Source: Marinobacter nauticus (GTDB lineage Bacteria; Pseudomonadota; Gammaproteobacteria; Pseudomonadales; Oleiphilaceae). Taken from it: DNA of 64,000 nt. Below are positions 37,541 to 45,855 of this stretch, piece by piece (the stretch's first letter is position 1; every line of letters starts with the position of its first letter). The notes under the pieces are model-generated. The model saw nothing but the letters and a program-made list of their open reading frames with translations, did no database searches and was not told the origin of the DNA. The stretch spans positions 496,001 through 560,000 of the forward strand of contig NZ_RBJB01000004.1 in NCBI RefSeq assembly GCF_003634635.1, given 5' to 3'. Position numbers and translations under genes: made by a program.

Positions 37541-38497
37541 TTAGGTGGCCAGTGTCACTCTGCTTCTTCCTCTGGCCTTGGACTGGTACATGGCCTCGTC
37601 TGCGCGACACATCAGATCTTCCAGTCTGCGGTCGCCGTTTCCCAGGCTACTGATTCCGATACTTGCCGACGGCGAGATTCTGCTTTTCTCGTAAGACACC
37701 ACCAGATTACAAAGCAAGGCCAGCAAGCGGCTCGCCAACACGTGTGCCATCGTCATGTCGGTGTCCGGTAGCAGAATGGCGAATTCCTCTCCGCCCATTC
37801 TGGCCACAATATCGCAATCCCGAATCCGGGCTTTCAGTAGCCCGCTGACCTGCTTCAACACTTCATCGCCCGCCTGGTGACCGTAGGTATCGTTGATGAT
37901 CTTGAAGTGATCCAGATCCATCATGACCAGAGTCAGTGGTGTCTGATGCCTGGCAGACTGGTTCAGCAGTTGCTCTCCGAACTCGAAGAACGCGCGTCGG
38001 TTATGCAGCCCGGTAAGTTCATCCTCCAGCGCTGCCGCCCTGGCTTTTTCGTGAGCTGCTCGCAGCTTCAGCTCCATCTGTTTACGTTCGGTAATATCAG
38101 TGGCAATCTCCAACCTCACCAGGCGGCCATCGGTCCAGCGGATCGCCTGGTCACGGCACTGGTACCATCGTTGGTCCAGTTGATTCTGGAACTCCCAGAC
38201 ATGGGGTTTGTTGGGCTCGCCCTGATCATTGATCAGCAGGTGATTGGTGCAGAAGCTGCATGGGCCGTCACCGTCCTGAAGCACCTGCCAGCATTTTCGG
38301 TTGCCAATGTCACCCCAGATCTGCCGGCCGTAAGCGTTCATGTACAGCAGATCGTGTGTTGTAAAATCGGAGACGTACACCAGGGCATCCAGATTATCGA
38401 GTACGGCCTGAAGACCTTCCGGGTGTGTTTCCTCGGTGGCTGGCGGTGTCTGATCCCGGTGAACGGGCAGATTCAGTGACGGAATGCCGGATTTCAT
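37541..38497 (-). CDS. PAS-GGDEF diguanylate cyclase
   Basis: Cytoplasmic protein of 318 residues with an N-terminal PAS domain (about 28-140) and a GGDEF domain (about 155-318). The active-site loop is GGEEF in ARMGGEEFAIL, and an inhibitory RxxD site (RDCD) lies five residues before it, so c-di-GMP synthesis with feedback is expected. The PAS domain has a Cys cluster (KCWQVLQDGDGPCSFC), seen in some PAS domains and possibly metal-binding or redox-active. No transmembrane segment. Monocistronic by position. Confidence 0.9.
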   Translation of the reverse strand: MKSGIPSLNLPVHRDQTPPATEETHPEGLQAVLDNLDALVYVSDFTTHDLLYMNAYGRQIWGDIGNRKCWQVLQDGDGPCSFCTNHLLINDQGEPNKPHVWEFQNQLDQRWYQCRDQAIRWTDGRLVRLEIATDITERKQMELKLRAAHEKARAAALEDELTGLHNRRAFFEFGEQLLNQSARHQTPLTLVMMDLDHFKIINDTYGHQAGDEVLKQVSGLLKARIRDCDIVARMGGEEFAILLPDTDMTMAHVLASRLLALLCNLVVSYEKSRISPSASIGISSLGNGDRRLEDLMCRADEAMYQSKARGRSRVTLAT

Positions 38498-38654
38498 GGG
38501 GTGTGCGCTGTCTGCTTTTTATTCAGTTTAATTTCCAGTATGGCTTTTGTCATACGATGCTGTCGGCAAAAGCGTGTAAGGTTTGCGGACATTACCTACG
38601 TTGGCCGGACAGCCGGGCCAACGAAATTCTGGCTTCATGAGGGTTTGGAAAGGG

Positions 38655-39107
38655 ATGAAGGTGTCCGGGGAAAACTGCCCCTGCGGTAGCGGGAAAGCCT
38701 ACCTGCTGTGTTGTCAGCCCTGCCATGCAGGCGCGCCTGCCACCACACCGGAGACGTTGATGCGTTCCCGGTTCAGTGCCTTTGTGGTGAAGGATGCCGA
38801 TTATCTGCTCGAGACCTGGCATCCGGAGACCCGGCCGGCGGAACTGGATCTTTCCGGCTCACCGGAATGGGTTTCGCTGCAGATACTCTCCTCCAGTGCC
38901 GGTGTCGACACGGGCCGGGTTCACTTCCGGGCGGTCTATCGTGCCGGTGGTGGTTGGGGTTATCTGGAAGAGCGATCAGACTTCAGCAAAGAGAATGGCC
39001 GCTGGTTCTACCGTGAGGGCGAAACCCGCGAGGGAGTGCTGAAGCCCGGTCGAAACGACCCCTGCCCCTGTGGCAGTGGTCGCAAGTTCAAGGCCTGTTG
39101 TCTTTAA
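38655..39107 (+). CDS. YchJ-like SEC-C motif protein (UPF0225)
   Basis: Protein of 150 residues with two zinc-binding SEC-C-type motifs, one at each end: CPCGSGKAYLLCC near the start and DPCPCGSGRKFKACC at the end. The middle is an NTF2-like YchJ domain (TLMRSRFSAFVVKDADYLLETWHP). The start is ATG 38655, since homologues begin just before the first SEC-C motif; earlier in-frame starts are unsupported. Function unknown in the family. Convergent with a rhodanese 5 bases away. Confidence 0.88.
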   Translation: MKVSGENCPCGSGKAYLLCCQPCHAGAPATTPETLMRSRFSAFVVKDADYLLETWHPETRPAELDLSGSPEWVSLQILSSSAGVDTGRVHFRAVYRAGGGWGYLEERSDFSKENGRWFYREGETREGVLKPGRNDPCPCGSGRKFKACCL

Positions 39108-39112
39108 ACGTT

Positions 39113-39493
39113 CTATTCGAATTTCGGCAGATCCGGCTGAGCGACCTCTTTACCCGCTTCCAGCCAGGCGTCAAAGCCGCCTTCAATGGATTGTACGTTC
39201 ATATAGCCCATCTCTTTCAGCGCTTTGGCGCTGAGTGCTGCACGACCGGAGGTTTTGCAGTAGAGCACAATTTTCATCTGCCGGTTCTCCAGCGCGGGGT
39301 CGTTGGTGAACTTGAATTCGAGCATGCCCCGGGAAATATTCACGGCGCCCGGAATATGGCTGGAGCGGTATTCATCGGCGTCCCGCACATCCAGCAGCAA
39401 ATCGGCATTTTTAATGGCCGCCTCGGCGTTGGCCAGCGGCACCTCCTGAATCTCTTTTTTGGCTTCGGCAACAAGGTCGTGGGCAGTCTTCAT
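39113..39493 (-). CDS. Single-domain rhodanese-like sulfurtransferase
   Basis: Protein of 126 residues with one rhodanese domain. DVRDADEYRSSHIPGAVNI is the conserved N-terminal block and the active Cys is in IVLYCKTSGRA. The N-terminal 20 residues form a helix. Likely a cytoplasmic sulfur carrier or thiosulfate sulfurtransferase; the acceptor is unknown. Confidence 0.9.
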   Translation of the reverse strand: MKTAHDLVAEAKKEIQEVPLANAEAAIKNADLLLDVRDADEYRSSHIPGAVNISRGMLEFKFTNDPALENRQMKIVLYCKTSGRAALSAKALKEMGYMNVQSIEGGFDAWLEAGKEVAQPDLPKFE

Positions 39494-39637
39494 GGCAGTT
39501 CCCTTTGAGCGTGGGTGTGTCTTTTCAGGTTACGGCATTTACCACGGGCGAGTCACCTATAGGTTGTCTTTGACTAAGGCATGAGCCTTTGCCCAGCGGG
39601 TTTGTGCTAGATTGACGGGCCTGACAATGAGGAAGCT

Positions 39638-40534
39638 ATGAAATCGCTGAATGACACCACCAAAGGCGTGGTCTACGGGTTAGGCGCCTACACCCTGTGG
39701 GGAAGCTTTCCCCTGTATTTTGCCCTGTTCAAGGGGATCCCTTCCTGGGAGGTGCTGATCCATCGGGTGATCTGGTCCTGCCTGTTTCTGGCCGTGGTCA
39801 TCTCGATACTCAAGCGCTGGCCGCCGGTGGTGGCGGCACTGCGACAGCCGCGCCGGCTGGGGTATGTGCTGGGTTGTGCCGTGTTTATTGCCCTGAACTG
39901 GGGTATCTATATTTATGCCGTGGAAACCCGCCATGTGTTGCAGGCCAGTCTGGGCTATTTCCTGACGCCGTTGGTAAATGTGGCCATGGGGCTGCTGATC
40001 CTGGGTGAGCGTATTTCCCGGCTGCAGGCCGCGGCGGTGGGTCTGGCGGCGATTGCGATTCTCTATCAGCTGTTGCTGCTGGGCGAGCTGCCGTGGATTA
40101 CGCTGGTACTGGCGTTCAGCTTCGGCACCTATGGCCTGATGCGCAAGAAAGTCGAACTTGATGGCCTTTCCGGTCTGTTTGTTGAAACGCTGTTATTGCT
40201 GCCGTTGGGCTTGCTGACCCTGGCCTGGCTGTCATCGCAGGGGCTGTCGCACTTTTCGGACAGCACCTACAGCGCATTGTTACTGGCCTCCAGTGGCGCG
40301 GTGACCGCCATCCCGCTGCTGGCTTTTGCCGGGGCTGCGCGCCGTTTGAAGCTGTCTACCGTGGGCTTTCTTATGTACATCAACCCCACGATCCAGTTTC
40401 TGATCGCGCTGTATATCTTCCATGAGCCGCTTAGCACCGCCAAACTGGTGAGCTTTGTGATGATCTGGGTGGCGTTGGCAATATACTCGTGGTCGGCCTG
40501 GGTGGGCCGATCGAACAGAGAGGCTTCGGCATGA
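39638..40534 (+). CDS. rarD: EamA-family transporter RarD
   Basis: Ten-helix membrane protein of 298 residues of the RarD branch of the drug/metabolite transporter superfamily. It starts with the RarD-typical GVVYGLGAYTLWGSFPLYFAL and contains NWGIYIYAV and SLGYFLTPLVNV. The substrate is not established in the family. The stop overlaps the start of the small downstream gene (ATGA at 40531-40534). Confidence 0.9.
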   Translation: MKSLNDTTKGVVYGLGAYTLWGSFPLYFALFKGIPSWEVLIHRVIWSCLFLAVVISILKRWPPVVAALRQPRRLGYVLGCAVFIALNWGIYIYAVETRHVLQASLGYFLTPLVNVAMGLLILGERISRLQAAAVGLAAIAILYQLLLLGELPWITLVLAFSFGTYGLMRKKVELDGLSGLFVETLLLLPLGLLTLAWLSSQGLSHFSDSTYSALLLASSGAVTAIPLLAFAGAARRLKLSTVGFLMYINPTIQFLIALYIFHEPLSTAKLVSFVMIWVALAIYSWSAWVGRSNREASA

Positions 40535-40788
40535 AACAACCCATCAGCGGCTATCACAAAGACGGGGAAAGCCATTGGGTAGCGCAGCTGGCGTGTGGCC
40601 ATAACCAGCACGTGCGCCATGATCCGCCTTGGGTGAACCGGCCCTGGGTTGTCACGGTGGAAGGCCGGCAATCCATGTTGGGGGTTAAGCTGGATTGCCG
40701 GAAATGTGATGACGATGCGCCTGCGGATGTCCGTCCGGAGAGTCCGGAAGGACCTCAGTCTCCCGATCAGGCCAGGGTTTCCAGATAG
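40531..40788 (+). CDS. Small DUF3565-type protein
   Basis: Protein of 85 residues, translationally coupled to rarD by a 4-base overlap. It has the pattern ISGYHKDGESHWVAQLACGHNQHVRHDPPW, then a strand pair and LDCRKCD; the Cys and His residues could bind zinc. Homologues of about 70-80 residues occur widely in proteobacteria without known function (DUF3565, by recall). The last 25 residues are disordered and proline-rich. Its 3' end overlaps the convergent LysR gene by 22 bases. Confidence 0.75.
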   Translation: MKQPISGYHKDGESHWVAQLACGHNQHVRHDPPWVNRPWVVTVEGRQSMLGVKLDCRKCDDDAPADVRPESPEGPQSPDQARVSR

Positions 40789-41648
40789 GCTTCCAGTTCG
40801 TTGGCGAGCCAGCCCACCACGGCGCCTCCTTGCGCCTGCTCTGACTCCAGCGCACTGAACACTTTCCACCAGCGGGCGCTGCGGTGGTGGATGGTTTTCA
40901 GCTGTTCCTTGCGCAATGCCTCAGCAATCAGGGGTAAGGGTAAATCCGCCCAGCCAGCGCCATCAATCACCGCATCCCGCATCAGTTCGTATTGGGTAAA
41001 GGCGAGGTAGTTGGCGGTTTCCGGGGATTCGGCCACCAGTTGGGCGTCGAGCATGTAGGCCAGGGTGATTTCCGTGTGGCTGACCAGGTCGTCCTGAGTG
41101 ACCCGTTTCAGCTGACTCAGGGGGTGATCCGGCGCCGCCACGGTGAGCATGCGCACATCAGCCAGTTCCCGAAACCATTGATAACCTTCGTTCAGCAATT
41201 CCGGCATCAGGCCATAGGCCACATCCACGGACTGGTTGCGAACCAGCGGCGCCAGTTCCCGGGGCGAGGCAAGGTAAACCGACAGGCTGGTCTGGGGGAA
41301 GCGTTGTTTCAGCCGGCGCAGAATGTCCCGCCAGATATCTTCCGGAATGGCATCGTCCCGGGCAATGCGCAGGACCGATTCGGCACCACTCAGGTGGTGC
41401 TGGCAGCGAGCCCTGATCTGGCTGGCAACCTGGTCGAATCGCCGGCAGTCGGTCAGGATGGACTGGCCGATGGCGGTCAGGTGCAGCTGATTGCCGCTGC
41501 GTTCAAACAACTCCACCCCTAGCTCATCTTCCAGAGACGCGAGCATGGTACTGACGGTGGTGCGGCTTCGGTTCAGCTCCCGGGCCGCCGCAGCCACGCT
41601 GCCGTTGCGCACCACCGATAGAAAGATCTTGATCTGCGAGGTTTTCAT
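40767..41648 (-). CDS. LysR-family transcriptional regulator
   Basis: Regulator of 293 residues with an N-terminal winged helix (IFLSVVRNGSVAAAARELN, then RSRTTVSTMLASLEDELG) and a substrate-binding-like effector domain from about residue 90. It is not close to any regulator I can name. Divergent from the cation-efflux gene with 92 bases between the start codons, so that gene is the most likely target besides itself. Confidence 0.88.
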   Translation of the reverse strand: MKTSQIKIFLSVVRNGSVAAAARELNRSRTTVSTMLASLEDELGVELFERSGNQLHLTAIGQSILTDCRRFDQVASQIRARCQHHLSGAESVLRIARDDAIPEDIWRDILRRLKQRFPQTSLSVYLASPRELAPLVRNQSVDVAYGLMPELLNEGYQWFRELADVRMLTVAAPDHPLSQLKRVTQDDLVSHTEITLAYMLDAQLVAESPETANYLAFTQYELMRDAVIDGAGWADLPLPLIAEALRKEQLKTIHHRSARWWKVFSALESEQAQGGAVVGWLANELEAYLETLA

Positions 41649-41740
41649 GGCTTGCTCTCTGCGACGGGTTTTTCGTCGCTCAGCGACTCACGCCTGTTGA
41701 GTGATGCCGCTAATATGGCAGCAATTCTCAGGAGGTCAAA

Positions 41741-42574
41741 ATGTTTACTTCTCTGGCGCGGGAAAACCTGGCGCTGACGTTATCTGCCGCAGGCGCGGGA
41801 CTGTTCGCGCTCGCGGGTATTACCTGGGGCCTTTGGGTCGATTCTCTGGTTATTCTCTTTGATGGTGCCTATTCCCTGATCAGCCTGGGGCTGTCGCTTT
41901 TATCGCTCTATGCCGCCCGTCTGGTTCGCCGGCCGGCCAGCGAAGACTATCCGTTCGGTATGGGCGCGGTAGAGCCGCTGGTGATCGCCGTTAAGGGCCT
42001 GGTGATCGCACTGGTCTGTATCCTCTCGCTGGTGTCAGCGGTGGTGTCACTGCTTCAGGGTGGGCGTGCCGTGGCGGCGGACATGGCAATGATCTTTGGT
42101 GCGGTGAACGTGGTGGGGTGTCTGGCGGTCTGGGCGTATCTACGGTGGTCAAGTCTGCGCAATGGTTCGGGGCTGGTGCAGGCGGAACAGCGCCAGTGGC
42201 TGATGGACAGTGCCCTAAGCGCTGCCGTAATGATTGGTTTTGGCGCGGCCTGGCTGCTGGAACGCAGTCATTGGGCGGAGCTGGCCGTGTATGCCGACCC
42301 GGTAATGATGCTGGTGATTTCGGTCTACTTTATGACGGTGCCGGTGAAGATGGTTCTGGAGTCAGTTCGGGAGCTGTTGCTGGCGGCACCGAAAGACGAT
42401 GCACTGGACGACATCCATGAGACCCTGGAAGACCTGGGACTGAATCCGGAACAGGTCCGGGTGGTCAAGCTCGGCCCGAACCTCCTTCTTGAGGCCTCAG
42501 ACGTTCAGTCCACCCATAGCCAGTATTCGCCTGCGGGTATTGGCTTTCTCTTGCTCAAGTTTGCCAGTCAGTGA
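41741..42574 (+). CDS. Cation-diffusion-facilitator family transporter, C-terminus apparently altered
   Basis: Membrane protein of 277 residues. Six transmembrane segments at about 12-205 contain CDF features: FDGAYSLISLGLSLLSLYAARLV in TM2, the histidine-free PFGMGAVEPLV after it, and MDSALSAAVMI and YADPVMMLVISVY in TM5/TM6. The cytoplasmic metallochaperone-like domain starts normally (APKDDALDDIHETLEDLGLNPEQVRVVKL), but after GPNLLLE the sequence stops resembling the family. The last 25 or so residues read antisense to the convergent SixA-CHAD gene, which it overlaps by 78 bases. The C-terminal domain therefore looks truncated or frameshifted. GGAGG precedes the ATG. Confidence 0.78.
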   Translation: MFTSLARENLALTLSAAGAGLFALAGITWGLWVDSLVILFDGAYSLISLGLSLLSLYAARLVRRPASEDYPFGMGAVEPLVIAVKGLVIALVCILSLVSAVVSLLQGGRAVAADMAMIFGAVNVVGCLAVWAYLRWSSLRNGSGLVQAEQRQWLMDSALSAAVMIGFGAAWLLERSHWAELAVYADPVMMLVISVYFMTVPVKMVLESVRELLLAAPKDDALDDIHETLEDLGLNPEQVRVVKLGPNLLLEASDVQSTHSQYSPAGIGFLLLKFASQ

Positions 42575-43834
42575 CACCCCGTCGCACTCCGGATGGTCGG
42601 CGAGGAATCGCCGGGTCAGTTCGATCTGGACATGCAGATCCTGGAAGCGGCCGTACAGATCCTGTCGCTGGCGCAGTTCTTTCCGGAATGGCTTGCTGTA
42701 CCGGGCATCCAGTTCCAGAAGATAGCGGATACGCTTGAGGTTCTTGCGCAGCTGGTGCAGGGCTTCATCCGGAGTGGTGTGCAGCAGTTCTGCGGTTTTT
42801 CGGTTGAACTGCTTCAGGCGCCGGTTTGTCGCGGCCTGGATGTCTTTTTTCCGCAGGTTTGCAGCCAGCTTATGAAAAGATTTGGACTCAATGTAGTCTT
42901 GCCAGCGCGACAGGCTTTGCTGGTAGCGTTTCTGGCCAAGGCGTTTGGCTAGTTTGCGCTGTGCTTTAGATGCCCTGAGCCGCGCCCAGTCGGTCAGCGT
43001 GGTGCAGAGTTGTGGGTTGTCGTGGCACAGCTCGGGGATATCCTGAAGAAATACGTGCAGATCCCGCAGGGCGCTGGTGGCCCGGGCATGTCGCTTCAGT
43101 TCTCGGATATGCTCCTGTAGTTGGCGATCGCCGGTAATCTCGGCCAGGGGTTCGGCAATGGCCCGGCTGCGGCGAAGGGCAATGCGGTACTGGTGCAGAA
43201 ATTCGTCATCCAGCCCCAGAATGACCCCCGGGGTCAGCAGTTCCAACTGATTGGTCAGCTGCTGCAAAACCTCCGGGAGTGTGTTCTGGTCCAGTTCAGT
43301 GGCGCCGGGACTGGCTTTTCGGTTCTTGCGCCGGAATTCGTTGTAACTGAAATCACGAGGCGTCAGGAAGGTTTCCAGTGCACCCTTGTTTTTGTCCACT
43401 TTCTTCCAGTGCCTTACCGGCAGCCGGATCTCAAGGATACTGGCGGTTGGCAATTCGAACGGAGCCTGAGGCGCCAGAAAGGCGGCCAGTTCGAGTAATG
43501 CCGGATTGTGGCCAATAAGGGTAATGCGGTTCTGGTTGTTATCCAGATTCTGCAGCCAGCGTAATAGACGCCGGAAGTCGAAGGTGTAAAGCTCGTTTTC
43601 GGTGACGACTTGGGCCGGCTGGGCGTCGACGCTGAGTGCGCCTGCCAGCGTTTGCTGGGCTCGCACAGCGGGACTTGCATAAACGGCGCCGGACAGCGCG
43701 CCCAGGCATCTCAGTGCCCGCGCGAGCGGCGCAAGCTGGCTTTGGCCTCTGTCATTCAGCGGGCGTTCCTGATCGCAGAGGTTGTCGTCGTTCCAGCTCG
43801 ATTTGGCGTGGCGGATAAGGAAAAGCCGTTTCAT
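42497..43834 (-). CDS. SixA-like histidine phosphatase fused to a CHAD domain
   Basis: Protein of 445 residues with two domains. Residues 1 to about 160 are a SixA-type phosphohistidine phosphatase: the catalytic H9 is in LIRHAKSSW, R58 in SPAVRAQQT and the second H109 in LIGHNPAL. Residues about 185-440 form a CHAD domain, rich in Arg, Lys and His helices (HQYRIALRRSRAIAEPL, ALRDLHVFL, LHQLRKNLKRIRYLLEL). CHAD domains bind polyphosphate. The fusion suggests a polyphosphate- or phosphohistidine-linked regulator. The 3' end overlaps the convergent cation-efflux gene. No CYTH or ppk gene is adjacent. Confidence 0.87.
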   Translation of the reverse strand: MKRLFLIRHAKSSWNDDNLCDQERPLNDRGQSQLAPLARALRCLGALSGAVYASPAVRAQQTLAGALSVDAQPAQVVTENELYTFDFRRLLRWLQNLDNNQNRITLIGHNPALLELAAFLAPQAPFELPTASILEIRLPVRHWKKVDKNKGALETFLTPRDFSYNEFRRKNRKASPGATELDQNTLPEVLQQLTNQLELLTPGVILGLDDEFLHQYRIALRRSRAIAEPLAEITGDRQLQEHIRELKRHARATSALRDLHVFLQDIPELCHDNPQLCTTLTDWARLRASKAQRKLAKRLGQKRYQQSLSRWQDYIESKSFHKLAANLRKKDIQAATNRRLKQFNRKTAELLHTTPDEALHQLRKNLKRIRYLLELDARYSKPFRKELRQRQDLYGRFQDLHVQIELTRRFLADHPECDGVSLTGKLEQEKANTRRRILAMGGLNV

Positions 43835-43882
43835 GCATGCTTGCTCATGAGCTGAATATTCAGACCTTAGTCTGACACAGCC

Positions 43883-43909
43883 TCAAGTCGTTTACATGAC
43901 GGCCGATAA
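43883..43909 (+). promoter_or_regulatory. Sigma-28 (FliA) promoter of the Cache chemoreceptor
   Basis: TCAAGTCG, 11 bases, GCCGATAA. The -10 box is a perfect match to the flagellar sigma consensus (TAAAGTTT-N11-GCCGATAA), the spacing is exact, and the -35 box matches 5 of 8. Expected transcript start near 43917, leaving a leader of about 150 bases. Confidence 0.82.
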
Positions 43910-44066
43910 GTATTTAGACGTATGACCCTGATATGACGGGCTTGTTTACACAAAAACCTGTTCCGGACCTGCGTTTGGTATACAGCTTTTAACAAACTGC
44001 AACGGAGTGCGGGCTGCGTTTGTGCATAATCAAAGGATTACAAGAGATGACCCCGGAGCGAAGACC

Positions 44067-45743
44067 ATGACCTTCATGAGCAACCTGACCATCAGAACAC
44101 GGCTTCTGATTGGAGTGTTGGTGCCTGTACTGATTACGGCTGGAACAATTGCATGGATTACGGCGAACCAGATCCGGGCCAATGGAGAGGCAGAGTTGGA
44201 ACGCCTCGAGCAGGAACTGTTGGAAGCGCGCAAGGAAGGTTTGAAAAACCTGGTTGAAACCGCGAAATCCGTGGTGCTTGAGGCCAAGTCCACTCCAGGT
44301 TTTACGGAGCAGGAGGCGCAGGAAGAGGCGCGAGAGCGGTTGCGGTCAATCAAGTTCGGTCAGAACAACTATGTCTTCGCCTATGATCGCAGCCTGTTCA
44401 ATCTCGCCTATGCACCGGATCCCTCCAAGGAAGGGCCGACTACCAATCCGAACACCCAAAAGCTGGTTCGCGGGTTGTTCGATGCGACAGGTGATGATGG
44501 CTTCATGCCTTATGAGTGGGCGAACCCTGCTACCGGCCAGGTGGAACCGAAAGTCTCCTACTCCACCATCATTCCGGGCTGGGACTGGATGATAGGTTCC
44601 GGCGTGTATGTAACCGATGTTCAGAGAGCGGTGGCCGCTGCCCGGCAAGAAATCGATGCAACCATGACGTCTGCTATGGGCTTCATTTTACTGCTGACCA
44701 TTGTGGTGGTGGTGATTTCGTTGGTAATCGGGTTGGTCATTGGCCGCACCGTGACTGCGCCGCTGAACAAGGTCAGCGACATGATGCGGGAGATTGCCGA
44801 CGGTGAGGGCGACCTGCGCCAGCGCCTGCCGGAAGATGGTAAAGATGAGCTGGCCGTTCTGGGCCGCCGCTTCAACCACTTCGTCATCAAGATTCAGGAC
44901 ACCATCCGTGAGGTCGGCTCTACCACCGACCAGGTGGCTTCGGCGGCTGAAGAACTCAGCCGGGTGGCGAATGAAACCCGCCAGTCGGTTCAGGAGCAGG
45001 GTTCGGAAACCGACCAGATTGCTTCGGCCATCAACGAAATGGCGGCAACGATTCAGCAAATCTCCGGCAATGCCAATGAGGTGGAAGGCGCAGCTTCCGA
45101 TGCGGACCGCATGGCCAAAGAGGGTGGCGAGACCATTAATAGCGCTCAGGGGGCGGTCAATCAGCTGTCCCAGGAAATGGAAGACACCGCTCGCAGCATC
45201 AATGCCCTGGCCGAGAAGTCGAACGATATTCAGCAGGTGCTGGATGTGATTCACGCGGTTACTGAGCAGACCAACCTGCTGGCCCTGAACGCTGCCATTG
45301 AGGCAGCCCGGGCCGGCGAGCACGGTCGCGGCTTCTCGGTGGTTGCCGACGAAGTGCGCCAGCTGGCCAAGCGGTCAGCGGAATCGGCTGATCAGATCCG
45401 GGAAATGATTGATGGCTTTGTGGCGGAGTCCAAGGCTTCGGTGGAACGTATGAACAACTCCCGCAAGAGCTCGGAGGCGACGGTTGAACGCATCAATCAT
45501 GCCACCAGTGCACTGAACACCATCGTGACGTCAGTGACCCAGATCCACGATCAGGTGACTCAGATTGCGACCGCCGCTGAACAGCAGAGCCAGGTGGCGG
45601 AAGAGATCAACCAGAACGTGGTGCGGATTGTCGACGCGGCCCAGCGCAGCGACACCGGCGTGACCCAGACCAATGAGGCCAGCCACGAACTGGCCCGGTT
45701 GGGAGAGAATCTGCGCGAGCTGGTTGGCCAGTTCAAGGTCTGA
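44067..45743 (+). CDS. Methyl-accepting chemotaxis protein with a single Cache sensor
   Basis: Transmembrane chemoreceptor of 558 residues. TM1 spans about 12-32. A periplasmic sCache_2-type sensor (about 40-190; [18 protein letters not shown] and [14 protein letters not shown]) follows, then TM2 at about 202-225, HAMP at 226-280 and a signalling domain to the end with the tip [35 protein letters not shown]. No C-terminal CheR pentapeptide. The start is ATG 44067 with GGAG 8 bases before; an open frame extends 20 codons upstream without support. The ligand is probably a small organic acid, by family analogy. Confidence 0.92.
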   Translation: MTFMSNLTIRTRLLIGVLVPVLITAGTIAWITANQIRANGEAELERLEQELLEARKEGLKNLVETAKSVVLEAKSTPGFTEQEAQEEARERLRSIKFGQNNYVFAYDRSLFNLAYAPDPSKEGPTTNPNTQKLVRGLFDATGDDGFMPYEWANPATGQVEPKVSYSTIIPGWDWMIGSGVYVTDVQRAVAAARQEIDATMTSAMGFILLLTIVVVVISLVIGLVIGRTVTAPLNKVSDMMREIADGEGDLRQRLPEDGKDELAVLGRRFNHFVIKIQDTIREVGSTTDQVASAAEELSRVANETRQSVQEQGSETDQIASAINEMAATIQQISGNANEVEGAASDADRMAKEGGETINSAQGAVNQLSQEMEDTARSINALAEKSNDIQQVLDVIHAVTEQTNLLALNAAIEAARAGEHGRGFSVVADEVRQLAKRSAESADQIREMIDGFVAESKASVERMNNSRKSSEATVERINHATSALNTIVTSVTQIHDQVTQIATAAEQQSQVAEEINQNVVRIVDAAQRSDTGVTQTNEASHELARLGENLRELVGQFKV

Positions 45744-45755
45744 TTACCCTCATAA

Positions 45756-45791
45756 GAAAGCCGGCCCGCCACATTGGCGCGGTCGGCTTTC
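45756..45791 (+). terminator. Terminator-like hairpin after the chemoreceptor
   Basis: GAAAGCCG pairs with CGGCTTTC, with an inner CGCC/GGCG helix and a 5-base loop. The As on the left pair with the Ts on the right, but few extra Ts follow. Confidence 0.55.
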
Positions 45792-45855
45792 GTCGTTATG
45801 ATGGATCATTCAGGCATATTTGAATCAAAAACTGATAACAATGGAAGCCAACACT

